Assembly: GCA_014379345.1 (NCBI GenBank)
Contig: JACMLY010000111.1
Span: forward strand, 1 to 64,000
DNA from: Chitinophagaceae bacterium
GTDB taxonomy: Bacteria; Bacteroidota; Bacteroidia; Chitinophagales; Chitinophagaceae
Direction of reading: 5' to 3'
Length of the DNA: 64,000 nucleotides
Part shown: in pieces, positions 52,137 to 61,677 of the stretch
Numbering within the stretch: the stretch's first letter is position 1
How the letters are laid out: every line of letters begins with the position of its first letter
Translations under genes and position numbers: made by a program
The notes under the pieces: generated by a model
The model's database searches: none
What the model saw: only the letters and a program-made list of their open reading frames with translations
What the model was told of the DNA's origin: nothing

Positions 52137-53168
52137 TTACCACTCGGCCCGTGCAGTGGGCGATACATTCAATTCAGAAAAATCACCAGCCAGGTATTTA
52201 TAATAACCAGTCAACGCTATCATGGCTGCATTATCTGTACAGTACTCAAATGCCGGAATATAAGTGCTCCACTGATATTTTTTTCCCAGTTGTTCAAAAC
52301 TTTTTCTGAGTGCGCTGTTCGCCGACACACCGCCTGCCAGGCATATTTCTTTGATGCCTGTTTGCATTGCTGCTTTTTTCAATTTATTGAGTAAAATAGT
52401 CACGATCCGTTGCTGAACAGATGAACAGATATCGGCCATATTTTCCTGTATAAAATTTTTATTCCTGCCGGACTGCTCCTGCAAAAAATACAGGATGGAT
52501 GTTTTTAATCCACTAAAACTAAAATTCAATCCGGGGATCTGAGGTTCGGGAAAAAGAAACCGGTCTGCATTTCCGGCCTCCGCATATTTATCAATGAGTG
52601 GGCCGCCAGGATAGGGAAGACCTAATAATTTCGCTGATTTATCAAAGGCTTCACCGGCTGCATCATCAATGGTTTCACCAAGAACTTTCATCGAGGAAGG
52701 AGATTCGCACAATACAATTTGAGTATGTCCCCCGCTTACAGTCAAACACAAAAAAGGAAAGGCCGGCTTACGGTCATCAATAAGATTTGCGAGCACATGT
52801 GCCTGCATATGATGGACACTGATGAGCGGAATGCCTAAGGATAATGCCAATGATTTTGCAAACTGGCAACCAACCAGCAAAGAACCGATCAATCCGGGAG
52901 CCTGCGTGAAAGAAATTGCACTAAGCGTTTGCAGGAAGTGTTCGGGCCCAGTCAGCAAATTGGCAGTTTGGAAAGCAGTATCAACAACCGGAACGATATT
53001 TTGTATATGGGCCCTCGACGCAAGTTCCGGAACAACGCCTCCGTATTGTTGGTGCACCAATTGGTTGGCAATTACATTCGACAATATTTTTCCATCGTGG
53101 CAGATGGCGGCAGATGTTTCATCGCAGGAAGATTCGATCCCCAGAATGGTTATACTCACTGATTTCAA
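52137..53168 (-). CDS. tsaD: tRNA N6-adenosine threonylcarbamoyltransferase TsaD
   Basis: The 343-residue essential enzyme makes the t6A37 modification with TsaB and TsaE. Clear motifs: ILGIESSCDETSAAI at the N-terminus, iron ligands in SVHHMQAHVLAN, VSGGHTQIVLCES, DDAAGEAFDKSAKLLGLPYP, NFSFSGLKTSILY, AGGVSANSALRKSFEQ and CTDNAAMIA. Length is normal. A TAcaTTTG -7 box precedes it. Confidence 0.97.
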   Translation of the reverse strand: MKSVSITILGIESSCDETSAAICHDGKILSNVIANQLVHQQYGGVVPELASRAHIQNIVPVVDTAFQTANLLTGPEHFLQTLSAISFTQAPGLIGSLLVGCQFAKSLALSLGIPLISVHHMQAHVLANLIDDRKPAFPFLCLTVSGGHTQIVLCESPSSMKVLGETIDDAAGEAFDKSAKLLGLPYPGGPLIDKYAEAGNADRFLFPEPQIPGLNFSFSGLKTSILYFLQEQSGRNKNFIQENMADICSSVQQRIVTILLNKLKKAAMQTGIKEICLAGGVSANSALRKSFEQLGKKYQWSTYIPAFEYCTDNAAMIALTGYYKYLAGDFSELNVSPTARAEW

Positions 53169-53185
53169 GTCGGCTGATTAAAATA

Positions 53186-53193
53186 CAAATGTA
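53186..53193 (-). promoter_or_regulatory. -7 box of tsaD promoter
   Basis: The minus strand reads TACATTTG, matching TAnnTTTG, ending 17 nt before the tsaD ATG at 53168. It indicates that tsaD has its own promoter after the permease gene. Confidence 0.5.
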
Positions 53194-53224
53194 GTATCTG
53201 TCGAAGAGATAGCTGGTGATAAAT

Positions 53225-54475
53225 TTATTTACTTCTGATTGCAACAACCGGATCCATTCTCGCGGCGATAGATGCCGGAATGATACCTGCCAGTACACCA
53301 ACAATAATACAGATGCCTATTGCGAGCAACATAATATCCAAAGAAATAAAGACCGTAAACCCCAGCACTGCTGAAAAGATCTGGGTTAAGACAAAAACAA
53401 GTAGTAAACCGATCAATCCTCCCAGGATACAGAGAAAAGCAGCTTCCAGCAAAAATTCAGTCAGGATGGTGGAACGCTTAGCGCCGATAGCTTTTTTCAA
53501 TCCGATCTGGCTGGTACGTTCGCGCACGGTTACAAACATTATATTAGCTACTCCGAACATTCCTACTACCAGTGAGAGCGCAGCGATCGCCCATCCTCCT
53601 TTATTCACCCCACTGAAAATATCACTCGCAAATTTGCTGAACGAATCAATATCATTTAACGCAAAATCATCTTCCTCTGTAGGCTTTAATTTACGCAGTG
53701 AACGCATTGCGCCAGTCAGTTCATCCTTCAGCATTTCCATGGGTACGTCCTCTTTACCCTGTACAATAATTTTAGGATTAGCCCACCGTTCGGGAATCAC
53801 TTGTTTCAGGAAGCCTGTCGGCATCAGCAAACAATTGTCGAACTGCCATGCTTGCAAAATGCTCTTACCCTGCTTTTTTATCAGTCCGATAATATTAACC
53901 GTTTTTCCTTCCTTGATCTTTACAGCCTTGCCAACCGCATTTTCCGGAGTTCCGAATAACGCTTTTGCCACTTCATTGCCTATTAAAACAGAATTAGAAG
54001 AATTATCATAATCGGATTGAACGAGTTTTCTTCCCAATGTGACCTCTACATTTTGAATATTAAAGAAATCCTCTGTAACACCATAATAAATTACATCCTT
54101 GATAATATTATCTTCTATCTCAATAGTATTGCTGGTCTCTATCAAAAAAGCAATATTTGCTGCACTCGGAACTTTTAATTTAAGGACCTTCATTTCTTCC
54201 TGCTTAGGTTCAGGACGTTTCATGTATTTCCACCAGGGGCTCTCATTGCCGGCAGAATAATCCCATTTATCGATATAGACGGTATTTGATCCGAGCGATT
54301 TTATATCCTTTTGAATCGCCTGTTCAAGGCTTCCTACCGTTGAAAGAACGCTGATAATACAAAAAATGCCGATGGTCACCCCAAATAAGGAAAGGAATGT
54401 GCGTAGCTTATTCGATCGGAACTCCTGTAAAGCAATCTTTAAACTACTCCAGATGATCTCTAAAAATCTTCGCAT
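53225..54475 (-). CDS. MacB/FtsX-type ABC transporter permease
   Basis: The 416-residue membrane protein has one N-terminal membrane helix (FLSLFGVTIGIFCIISVLST), a large periplasmic MacB-type domain (~45-290, VTLGRKLVQSDYDNSSNSVL, KAVKIKEGKTVNIIGLIKKQ) and three C-terminal helices (GGWAIAALSLVVGMFGVANI, FLCILGGLIGLLLVFVLTQI, LLAIGICIIVGVLAGIIPAS). It works with a separate ATPase in efflux, lipoprotein release or mechanotransmission; no ATPase is adjacent. tsaD follows 56 nt downstream. Confidence 0.9.
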   Translation of the reverse strand: MRRFLEIIWSSLKIALQEFRSNKLRTFLSLFGVTIGIFCIISVLSTVGSLEQAIQKDIKSLGSNTVYIDKWDYSAGNESPWWKYMKRPEPKQEEMKVLKLKVPSAANIAFLIETSNTIEIEDNIIKDVIYYGVTEDFFNIQNVEVTLGRKLVQSDYDNSSNSVLIGNEVAKALFGTPENAVGKAVKIKEGKTVNIIGLIKKQGKSILQAWQFDNCLLMPTGFLKQVIPERWANPKIIVQGKEDVPMEMLKDELTGAMRSLRKLKPTEEDDFALNDIDSFSKFASDIFSGVNKGGWAIAALSLVVGMFGVANIMFVTVRERTSQIGLKKAIGAKRSTILTEFLLEAAFLCILGGLIGLLLVFVLTQIFSAVLGFTVFISLDIMLLAIGICIIVGVLAGIIPASIAARMDPVVAIRSK

Positions 54476-54495
54476 TTATCAAATGTAAGATTTCA

Positions 54496-54770
54496 TTTGA
54501 AGGGTTTAAAGTTTAAGGTCTAAAGTTTAATGTTTAAATTATAGACGGTTGTACTAGGGGAAGTGGCATACTGTTTAAGAGCTTAATCGTTTTTAAGGTT
54601 TAAAGTTTAAAGTTGGAGGTTTGAGATTGAAAATTGAACATTACGCGTTGAGCATTGAGGATTGATAATATGCGAGCCCCAAAAGTATAACCGTCTATAA
54701 TTTAAACCTTAAACCTCAAACCCTAAACCTCAAACCCTAAACCTTAAACCTTTAATATTGCATCAAAACA
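54496..54770. repeat. Telomere-like heptad repeat array forming a large imperfect hairpin
   Basis: The left arm has gggtttaaagtttaagg and relatives; the right arm has aaaccttaaacctcaaaccc, aaccctaaacctcaaaccct and so on to 54770. An exact 18-bp inverted pair, tttaaattatagacggtt (54533-54550) and 54689-54706, anchors the hairpin, and pairing continues outward with mismatches. The middle has another run (ttaaggtttaaagtttaaag, 54596-54615) and attgaacattacgcgttgag. It fills the 304-base gap between the divergent permease and epimerase genes. Confidence 0.8.
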
Positions 54771-54779
54771 AAACCTAAA

Positions 54780-55649
54780 ATGTACATCATCGAAAACGAT
54801 CTGCTTGTCGTGAAGATCCAGGCCAGGGGAGCAGAATTGACGAGTATTTATCATAAGGAAATGGAACTGGAATATATGTGGGAAGGTGATCCGACATTCT
54901 GGTCTAAACATTCTCCTGTGCTGTTCCCAATTGTTGGCGGTTTAAAGAATAATACTTATTTCTACAATAACAGGGCTTACCAGCTTCCAAGACATGGCTT
55001 TGCCAGGGAAAAAGAATTTTCGGTTACGGAAGAATCTTCAAACCGCATCACATTTCATTTAGGGCATGATGAGGAAACCTTGCTTGTTTATCCTTTTCAG
55101 TTCGGGTTAAAAATAATTTATACACTGAGTGAAAATGATCTTACTGTTTCCTATGAGGTAAAGAACCTGCAGAATGATGAACTTTATTTTTCGTTAGGGG
55201 CCCATCCTGCATTTAAAATTCCATTATTGCGCAATACATCTTATGAGGATTATTATCTTGAATTTAATCACAAAGAAAACTCGCCATCCTGGCCTGTTTC
55301 GCCGGATGGATTGATTGAAGAAGAGCCTATTCCTTTTCTAAAAAATGATTCAACGATAACTCTGCAAAAAGAATTGTTTTTACATGATGCCCTTGTATTT
55401 AAAGATCTTCAGTCGCACAGTGTTTCACTAAAGAGTACAAAACACGCCCATGGACTTGATGTTGATTTTAAAGGTTTTCCTTATATGGGCATCTGGGCTG
55501 CAAAAAATGCGGATTTTGTTTGCATAGAACCCTGGTGCGGGATAGCAGATAGCGTTCAGGCTGATCAGCAAATCAAAAATAAAGAAGGCATCAATAAACT
55601 GGAAAAAGGTGAATCGTTCAAAAGGCAATGGAAACTCGCCCTGAGGTAA
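54780..55649 (+). CDS. Aldose 1-epimerase family protein (LacX/YeaD-like)
   Basis: The 289-residue soluble galactose-mutarotase-fold protein has: IENDLLVVKIQARGAELTSI, EYMWEGDPTFWSKHSPVLFP, YQLPRHGFAREKEFSV (conserved His), YFSLGAHPAFKIPLL (catalytic-type His) and CIEPWCGIADS with the catalytic-type Glu. It may interconvert anomers of hexoses or phosphohexoses. It stands alone between repeats and yitT and is likely housekeeping rather than part of the PUL. Confidence 0.88.
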   Translation: MYIIENDLLVVKIQARGAELTSIYHKEMELEYMWEGDPTFWSKHSPVLFPIVGGLKNNTYFYNNRAYQLPRHGFAREKEFSVTEESSNRITFHLGHDEETLLVYPFQFGLKIIYTLSENDLTVSYEVKNLQNDELYFSLGAHPAFKIPLLRNTSYEDYYLEFNHKENSPSWPVSPDGLIEEEPIPFLKNDSTITLQKELFLHDALVFKDLQSHSVSLKSTKHAHGLDVDFKGFPYMGIWAAKNADFVCIEPWCGIADSVQADQQIKNKEGINKLEKGESFKRQWKLALR

Positions 55650-55658
55650 ATATGGCGA

Positions 55659-56639
55659 TTAATTTTTCAGCGGCCTTTTTTTAATCATTCCTCCCTTGGT
55701 ATCCTTAATGCTATGCATGACAACAAACGCATTGGGGTCTATCAGTTCGATCTCTGTTCTTAGGCGCGAAATTTCAAGCCGTGTGACAACTGTAAAAATA
55801 ATATTCATGTCCATGCGCGTATAACCCCGTTTGCCAAAACCGCCTGAACCTTTATATTCTGTTACGCCTCTGCCCAGCTTTTCCGTAATTACCTGTCTTA
55901 TTTCTTCGCTCTTTGGAGATATGATGGTTACCCCGGTATATTCTTCTATTCCTTCAATGATATAATCAACGGTTTTGGAAGCAGCAATATAGGTCAGCAT
56001 TGAGTAAAGAGCAGATTCGATCGATAAAAAATAGGCGGCTGTCGAAAATATCACCACATTAATAACCGCGATAATATCTCCGATAGTAGCATTCGTTTTC
56101 TTGCTTATAAATATTGCCAATACCTCAGTTCCATCCAATACAGCTCCGCCCCGAACGGTGAGGCCAATTCCGGCGCCCAGAAAAAATCCGCCGAAAACGG
56201 CTACCAGCAATTTATCACTTGTTACAATTGGATATTCCACGAAAGCGAGAACAATGGCCAGAGCTGAAATGGTGACAATCGTTTTAATCGTAAATGTTTT
56301 GCCTATTTGATGGTAACCAAAAAAAATGAAGGGGATATTTACCAATAAAATGAGGAAGTAAATAGGCAACCCTGTTATTTCGGCCAATAACAAAGAAATA
56401 CCCGTAGCTCCACCATCTATAAAATCACTCGGCAATAAAAAACTCTTCAATCCAAATCCTGCAGAGAAAATCCCGATCAGTATCAATAAGGAATCTTTGA
56501 TGTTGATCAGAAAAGTTTTCCGGACACGGTACTGCGATTTTGCCTCCTGATACTTACTTGATTTACGCGGAGTATTTTGTCCTTTATCTTTCTGCCTGAC
56601 AACAGTTTGTGATATTAGTTGCTGGAAATGCGGATTCAT
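55659..56639 (-). CDS. YitT family membrane protein
   Basis: The 326-residue protein has a polar N-terminus (~40 residues) and about five membrane helices (SLLILIGIFSAGFGLKSFLL, LPIYFLILLVNIPFIFFGYH, IVTISALAIVLAFVEYPIVT, AVFGGFFLGAGIGLTVRGGA, IIAVINVVIFSTAAYFLSIE). A C-terminal DUF2179 soluble domain follows (GVTIISPKSEEIRQVITEKL, VFTVVTRLEISRLR-type). GGAxGISLL and GGAVLDGTE are family motifs. Function is unknown. It converges with the epimerase gene, 9 nt apart. Confidence 0.9.
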   Translation of the reverse strand: MNPHFQQLISQTVVRQKDKGQNTPRKSSKYQEAKSQYRVRKTFLINIKDSLLILIGIFSAGFGLKSFLLPSDFIDGGATGISLLLAEITGLPIYFLILLVNIPFIFFGYHQIGKTFTIKTIVTISALAIVLAFVEYPIVTSDKLLVAVFGGFFLGAGIGLTVRGGAVLDGTEVLAIFISKKTNATIGDIIAVINVVIFSTAAYFLSIESALYSMLTYIAASKTVDYIIEGIEEYTGVTIISPKSEEIRQVITEKLGRGVTEYKGSGGFGKRGYTRMDMNIIFTVVTRLEISRLRTEIELIDPNAFVVMHSIKDTKGGMIKKRPLKN

Positions 56640-56739
56640 TGGTTTGTGTTGCTTATAAGGTACGACTTTAACAGAAGTAAAGGTCCGCTCACTGCTGCTA
56701 TGCGAAAAGAAAAATTGAATTAAAATGAATAAGAGGGCA

Positions 56740-57291
56740 CTATTTCCAATTCCAAAGTATTACGGCCCATTCGTCGAGCTCATCGCTGTACGTGTTTAAA
56801 ATTTCGAAGCCGACTCTTTCATGAGCTCTTAGCGACCGCTGATTGCGGGTAGATACTTCCGTCATGATGAAATCAAAACGGTTCTCGTATATTTCTTTGT
56901 GTTTTTTATAAAGCTGGTCAAATAAACCGGTTCTTCGATATTGCTTATCGATACATACCTGTCCCATCACATAAAACCGGTAGTCGTTCAGGGGCCGGTC
57001 CCTGTATTCGAGATTGTCGAAATTCTTAAACATCGGCTCAAGCGGTGGAAAAAGTTCCCTGCATTCCCGCAGCATCACCAGAGCATAACCAACTACCCGG
57101 CCATTATCTTTTGCGATGACGCTTGGCGCCAGATCGTGCATACGCTGCAAGACATCAATATTATGGATCATGGTAACGAATCCCTGAGTCTGCATTTCAA
57201 TTTCATCAATATTCTGAACAAGGTTTTGTTGTTGCAATGTAAGTATCTGTTCCAACTCAACAGTATCCACAACAGTGGTTAGATCAAGCAT
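56740..57291 (-). CDS. GNAT family N-acetyltransferase
   Basis: The product has 183 residues from the ATG at 57291 (MLDLTTVVDTVELEQILTLQ); a longer frame would overlap the upstream gene by ~40 nt. The GNAT fold is seen in VIAKDNGRVVGYALVMLREC, FYVMGQVCIDKQYRRTGLFD, QLYKKHKEIYENRFDFIMTE and TRNQRSLRAHERVGFEILNT. The pyrophosphate loop is Q/RxxG-like (RRTGLF). Substrate unknown. It starts 1 nt after the M20 gene's stop, so translation is probably coupled. Confidence 0.85.
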   Translation of the reverse strand: MLDLTTVVDTVELEQILTLQQQNLVQNIDEIEMQTQGFVTMIHNIDVLQRMHDLAPSVIAKDNGRVVGYALVMLRECRELFPPLEPMFKNFDNLEYRDRPLNDYRFYVMGQVCIDKQYRRTGLFDQLYKKHKEIYENRFDFIMTEVSTRNQRSLRAHERVGFEILNTYSDELDEWAVILWNWK

Positions 57292-57292
57292 A

Positions 57293-58624
57293 TTAAAAAG
57301 CCTTTTTTTTATTTTGCGAACCTGTGTTGCCAACTGTTTTCAGTCGGGCATAATCAAATACAATATTGCAAAAAGCTTTTACACCAACATCGAGTTGGCT
57401 GTCGTCTATATAAAAATCAGGCGTATGGTGGCCGGGAGCTTTCAGGGGATCATTTCCTTTTGGCATTCCGCCCAGATAAAAGAAGAATGCAGGAGCTTTT
57501 TCTCCAAAGTATGAAAAATCCTCTGCCCCTGTAGTCCATGCCTGCGATTGTACATTTGCCGTACCCGCCGCTTTTTGAAGTGATGGTAACATCATTTCCA
57601 CTAAAGAAGAATCATTAAAAGTTACCAGTGTTTTTGTATCTATGGTCACGTCAATGGTGGCACCGGACGCTTCACCGATATTAATAGCAGTTCTGCGGAT
57701 ACGTTCGTGTACATCTTTCTGCATCTGCGCATCGAGGGTCCTGATCGTTCCATCCAGTACAGCTTCTTCGGGAATTATATTATTTCGCAATCCACTATGA
57801 AATTTCCCCACTGTTATCACAACGGGTGCTTTAACAATATTCTCCTGGCGGCTTACAATGGTTTGCAAGCCGTTAATGATCTGCGCACCTATAACAATAG
57901 GATCGATACTTCCCCAGGGAGCCGAGCCATGCGCCTGTTTCCCTTTTATTTTGATACTGAACCAGTCTGACGAAGCCATATAAGGGCCCGGCTTAAAACG
58001 TATATTTCCGACCTCGATGCCAGAAGAGATATGCAATCCGAAAATGGCATCTACTTTGGGATTATCCATCACACCTTCTTTCACCATAAGTGGCGCTCCC
58101 CCTTCTTCATCACCGGGTGGACCTTCTTCTGCCGGTTGAAAGATCAGTTTTATAGTTCCGGCGATCTCTTTTTTCATGGAAGCCAATACTTCGGCTGTTC
58201 CCATCAGTATGGCAACATGAGCATCATGCCCGCATGCATGCATTACAGGAACGGTTTCACCGAGGTAATCGCCAGTAGCCTTGGAAGCAAATGGCAGGTT
58301 CACTCTTTCTGGTACAGGCAGCGCATCCATATCTGCTCTCAAAGCAATAACAGGCCCTGGTTTTCCTCCTTTTAAAATGGCCACAACGCCCGTTTTAGCA
58401 ACGCCGGTTTGTACTTCGTACCCGAGTGTACGAAGGTGTTTTGTAACATATTCAGCCGTTTGAACTTCACGGTTCGATAACTCAGGATGCTGATGCAAAT
58501 GCCTGCGCCATTCAATCACTTTTGGCAGGATCGCAGCAGATTTTGATTCAATAGGTGAATAATAATTCTGAGCCCGCAATGCGCCGGTCATTAAAATCAA
58601 TAAGGCTAAACTTATATTCTTCAT
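57293..58624 (-). CDS. M20 family amidohydrolase, exported
   Basis: The product has 443 residues from the ATG at 58624 (signal MKNISLALLILMTGALRAQN); the longer frame adds ten residues that break the signal. It has amidohydrolase/aminoacylase motifs: WRRHLHQHPELSNREVQTAE, ALRADMDALPV, VMHACGHDAHVAILMGTAEV with metal ligands, IFQPAEEGPPGDEEGGAPLM with the catalytic Glu, FGLHISSGIEVG, DFSYFGEKAPAFFFYLG. The group includes hippurate and IAA-amino acid hydrolases. It should act in the periplasm. Co-transcribed with the GNAT gene. Confidence 0.92.
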   Translation of the reverse strand: MKNISLALLILMTGALRAQNYYSPIESKSAAILPKVIEWRRHLHQHPELSNREVQTAEYVTKHLRTLGYEVQTGVAKTGVVAILKGGKPGPVIALRADMDALPVPERVNLPFASKATGDYLGETVPVMHACGHDAHVAILMGTAEVLASMKKEIAGTIKLIFQPAEEGPPGDEEGGAPLMVKEGVMDNPKVDAIFGLHISSGIEVGNIRFKPGPYMASSDWFSIKIKGKQAHGSAPWGSIDPIVIGAQIINGLQTIVSRQENIVKAPVVITVGKFHSGLRNNIIPEEAVLDGTIRTLDAQMQKDVHERIRRTAINIGEASGATIDVTIDTKTLVTFNDSSLVEMMLPSLQKAAGTANVQSQAWTTGAEDFSYFGEKAPAFFFYLGGMPKGNDPLKAPGHHTPDFYIDDSQLDVGVKAFCNIVFDYARLKTVGNTGSQNKKKAF

Positions 58625-58723
58625 TTCAACATTTTCAAGAATGAAAATAAGCATTTATAAGGCACAAACGACAAGCATGCAAAACAACCGAAGGGGAATC
58701 AGTAGGCCAAAATTTATAAATAT

Positions 58724-58759
58724 TTTATACGTACTAAATAAATATTCGTGTCGTATAAA
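58724..58759. promoter_or_regulatory. Candidate operator of the VapBC pair
   Basis: tttatacg (58724-58731) and cgtataaa (58752-58759) are perfect inverted half-sites with 28-base centre-to-centre spacing (20-base gap), 30 nt before the antitoxin ATG. Toxin-antitoxin complexes commonly bind such sites to repress their own operon. No binding evidence is available. Confidence 0.5.
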
Positions 58760-58789
58760 TTGCTAACTTCGAAAAAGAATTATTTACAT

Positions 58790-59050
58790 ATGGATAGCAA
58801 GATCACACTAAGCTTCAATGAAGCGGTTATAAAAAAGGCTAAAAAGTATGCTGACAACAACAACATCAGCCTGTCACGCCTTGTAGAGTTTTTATTATCC
58901 AAAGTGACCGCCGCAAATTATTCCTCTTTAGAAGATTATCCTATTTCTAACTGGGTTCATCAGGTAGCTGAGGGTCAGGCGGTATACCAAACAAAGAACA
59001 AAAGAACGCGTAAAGCTGCAAAGGCTGAGTATTTCACATCGAAAAAATGA
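58790..59050 (+). CDS. DUF6364-type antitoxin
   Basis: The product has 86 residues from the ATG at 58790 (MDSKITLSFNEAVIKKAKKY), the typical start of this family. The N-terminal ribbon-helix-helix-like segment (KITLSFNEAVIKKAKKYADN NNISLSRLV, shown in two parts) should bind DNA. The C-terminal tail is basic and disordered (TKNKRTRKAAKAEYFT) and would wrap the toxin. It overlaps the PIN toxin gene by 4 nt. Confidence 0.85.
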   Translation: MDSKITLSFNEAVIKKAKKYADNNNISLSRLVEFLLSKVTAANYSSLEDYPISNWVHQVAEGQAVYQTKNKRTRKAAKAEYFTSKK

Positions 59051-59469
59051 TAAGGATATTTATAGATGCGAACGTACTTGTTTCAATATTGAACAAGGAG
59101 TATCCCGTTTTCTCGTATTCTGCCCGCATATTAAGCCTGGCCGAATCAAACAGGTTCCAGGTATTTACTTCCCCGATTTGCTTAGCAATTGCTTTCTATT
59201 TTGCCGAAAAGAAACACCGTGCTGTAGCAGCCAAACAAAAAATAGAGATATTATGTAAACACATACGGATTGCTGATTCAACGCAAAGCAGCGTTCAAAA
59301 AACGCTGGCCAATCCGGCTATAAAGGATTTCGAAGATGGGCTGGAATATTACGCAGCAGTTGAAAATAAATGTGCGTGCATCATCACAGAGGATAAGGAC
59401 GATTTCTATTTTTCAGAGATCGAAGTGATCAATAGTCAGCAGTTCTTCGAAAAATATATGAGCCGGTAA
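59047..59469 (+). CDS. PIN domain toxin (VapC-like)
   Basis: The 140-residue PIN ribonuclease has acidic active-site residues D7 (IFIDANVL), D94/D97 (IKDFEDGLEYYAA) and E115/D116 (IITEDKDDF). It should cleave a tRNA or rRNA site when freed from its antitoxin. Overlap of 4 nt with the antitoxin gene implies coupled translation. The target is unknown. Confidence 0.88.
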   Translation: MIRIFIDANVLVSILNKEYPVFSYSARILSLAESNRFQVFTSPICLAIAFYFAEKKHRAVAAKQKIEILCKHIRIADSTQSSVQKTLANPAIKDFEDGLEYYAAVENKCACIITEDKDDFYFSEIEVINSQQFFEKYMSR

Positions 59470-59481
59470 TTATTAAATCAT

Positions 59482-61062
59482 TTATTGCCTGTATTCTCCA
59501 AATACTTCTCTCAAAGTATCTGCAATTTCACCAAGCGTACAAAGATTTTCGACGGCTTCAATAACTGTTGGCATCAGATTTTCGTCGCTGGACGCTTTAT
59601 CGTTGAGTGATTGTAAAAGGTTGTCTATTTTGGCAGGATTTCTTCTTTTGCGAAGCGATTCTAACTTATCTGACTGAATTTTACGGATGCTGTCATCAAT
59701 TCGAAAGAGGGGTATTGTATTGTTTTCCTTTACCTGGAATTTATTCAACCCAACAATAACCTTTTCACCTGTTTCAATCCGGCGTTGGTAATCGTAAGCG
59801 CTGCGTGCAATTTCATCCTGCATAAAACCCTGTTCGATGGCGGAAACACTGCCTCCCATGGCGTCGATCTTTTTAATCAGTTCTAACGCTTCAGATTCAA
59901 TCTCACTGGTCAATGATTCCACATAATAACTTCCGGCCAAAGGATCTGCCGTATCGGGTACCCCACTTTCGAAAGCTACAATCTGTTGCGTTCTCAATGC
60001 AATGCGTGCCGCTTCTTCGGTTGGCAGACTTAACGCCTCATCATAACCGTTAGTATGCAGGGATTGAGTGCCGCCAAGTACTGCAGACAATGTTTGTATC
60101 GTTACTCTTGAAATATTATTAAGCGGCTGTTGGGCAGTTAAAGTGCTTCCCCCTGTTTGTGTGTGAAAACGCAACATCATAGCTTTGGGATCCGTAGCGC
60201 CGAGCTCTTTCATGATCCCGGCCCACATTTTTCTTGCTGCCCTGAACTTGGCAACTTCCTCGAAAAGGTTGTTGTGTGCATTGAAAAAAAAAGAAAGTCG
60301 TTTACCAAATACATTTATATCCAGGCCTTTTTCCAGTGCAGCTTTCACATAGGCTTTTCCATTGCTTAATGTAAATGCGATTTCCTGCACGGCGGTACTG
60401 CCGGCCTCACGGATATGATATCCCGAAATGGAGATCGTGTTCCATTTGGGTAACTCATGACTGCACCACTCAAAAATATCTGTGATGATACGCATTGAAG
60501 GTTTGGGGGGATAAATATAGGTGCCTCTTGCCGCGTATTCTTTCAGAATATCATTTTGAATAGTGCCCGAAATTTTTTTCAGATCAGCGCCCTGTTGCTT
60601 TGCCAATGCAATGTAAAAAGCGAGCAAAATAAAACCGGTTGCGTTGATGGTCATGGAGGTGGAAACATCTTCGAGCCTGATTCCATTGAATAGTGATTGC
60701 ATATCTTCAATGCTGTCTATCGCAACTCCAACTTTTCCAACCTCACCTTCTGCCAGCGGATGATCGCTGTCGTAACCGATCTGTGTCGGAAGATCGAATG
60801 CTACACTCAATCCGTTAACACCCTGCGATAAAAGATAGTGATAGCGCTTATTGCTTTCTTCGGCAGTACTAAAGCCTGCGTACTGTCGCATGGTCCATAA
60901 TTTACCTCGGTACATGTCGGGCTGTACCCCGCGGGTAAACGGGAATTTACCAGGAGCCTCCCCAAACCCCACCGGTGGAGGAGCTTTTTTCAGATCGGTC
61001 TCGTCATAAACAGTTTTTATTTCAATTCCACTATCTGTATATTTTTTTTTATTTTCTTTCAT
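59482..61062 (-). CDS. Methylmalonyl-CoA mutase large (catalytic) subunit family
   Basis: The 526-residue acyl-CoA mutase barrel starts near [20 protein letters not shown] and includes [116 protein letters not shown]. The B12-binding domain is absent, as in two-part mutases whose small subunit carries cobalamin. No such subunit gene lies in the window. It isomerises methylmalonyl-CoA/succinyl-CoA or a related acyl-CoA. The 177-residue membrane-anchored protein gene lies just upstream. Confidence 0.93.
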   Translation of the reverse strand: MKENKKKYTDSGIEIKTVYDETDLKKAPPPVGFGEAPGKFPFTRGVQPDMYRGKLWTMRQYAGFSTAEESNKRYHYLLSQGVNGLSVAFDLPTQIGYDSDHPLAEGEVGKVGVAIDSIEDMQSLFNGIRLEDVSTSMTINATGFILLAFYIALAKQQGADLKKISGTIQNDILKEYAARGTYIYPPKPSMRIITDIFEWCSHELPKWNTISISGYHIREAGSTAVQEIAFTLSNGKAYVKAALEKGLDINVFGKRLSFFFNAHNNLFEEVAKFRAARKMWAGIMKELGATDPKAMMLRFHTQTGGSTLTAQQPLNNISRVTIQTLSAVLGGTQSLHTNGYDEALSLPTEEAARIALRTQQIVAFESGVPDTADPLAGSYYVESLTSEIESEALELIKKIDAMGGSVSAIEQGFMQDEIARSAYDYQRRIETGEKVIVGLNKFQVKENNTIPLFRIDDSIRKIQSDKLESLRKRRNPAKIDNLLQSLNDKASSDENLMPTVIEAVENLCTLGEIADTLREVFGEYRQ

Positions 61063-61111
61063 ATTCCTGCATTGAGCCTTCCGCCAACCGGCGGAGAGAT
61101 TTGGAGGGGGT

Positions 61112-61645
61112 TCATTTCATCAGTTTCTTCGCTTCATAACTCAATACTTCTGAAACCACATTATGCAACGACACCTTTGGATTATTGACGATCATTTCAA
61201 GTAAATGTTTGTTAAGGTCTGTGCCGCTGGCCTCGGGTGGAAGAAAAGAAGCCACCTGGTTGATAACATGAATATTCTGCTCTTTTAAATTCCTGACAGC
61301 CTCCCATGCTTCGTTACTCACATAAATCTGCTGCGTTACATTGTGTTCATACTCCTGCTTAATTGCATTCACCAGTAAAAACTGCATATCCCTCAACTCA
61401 ATTCCAGGCTGGTTCGACCGGCTGATAACACTGGGAAGTGCAATACGGTCTACCAATAATATTAAACGCTCATAAGCTTGTAATTGTAAAGGAAGTGTTT
61501 TTACCGGCTCTTCGGCTTCAGTCTTTTTGGGCGTATTGCTTTTTGCCTGTTGTCTTTGTTTCCATAGCAGATAGGCCAATGCTCCCCCAAGGATAAGAGC
61601 TATTGAGAGTTGAATGATTAATTGAGCCGGTGTTAAATTTCCCAT
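61112..61645 (-). CDS. Conserved membrane-anchored protein of unknown function
   Basis: The 177-residue protein has one N-terminal helix ([20 protein letters not shown]), a charged linker and a soluble helical domain: [60 protein letters not shown], and [18 protein letters not shown] at the end. It resembles a conserved Bacteroidota protein of unknown function often near acyl-CoA mutase genes (from memory, family name not certain). 49 nt separate it from the mutase gene downstream. Confidence 0.75.
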   Translation of the reverse strand: MGNLTPAQLIIQLSIALILGGALAYLLWKQRQQAKSNTPKKTEAEEPVKTLPLQLQAYERLILLVDRIALPSVISRSNQPGIELRDMQFLLVNAIKQEYEHNVTQQIYVSNEAWEAVRNLKEQNIHVINQVASFLPPEASGTDLNKHLLEMIVNNPKVSLHNVVSEVLSYEAKKLMK

Positions 61646-61677
61646 GATACATTTTTAGTTGCAACAAATGTAATGCT

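Noticed and set aside
54700-54770. Telomeric-type repeats as a sign of eukaryotic contamination or a linear chromosome end
   Set aside because: The array is short, imperfect, flanked by ordinary bacterial genes and has an inverted partner arm; it fits an intergenic palindrome.
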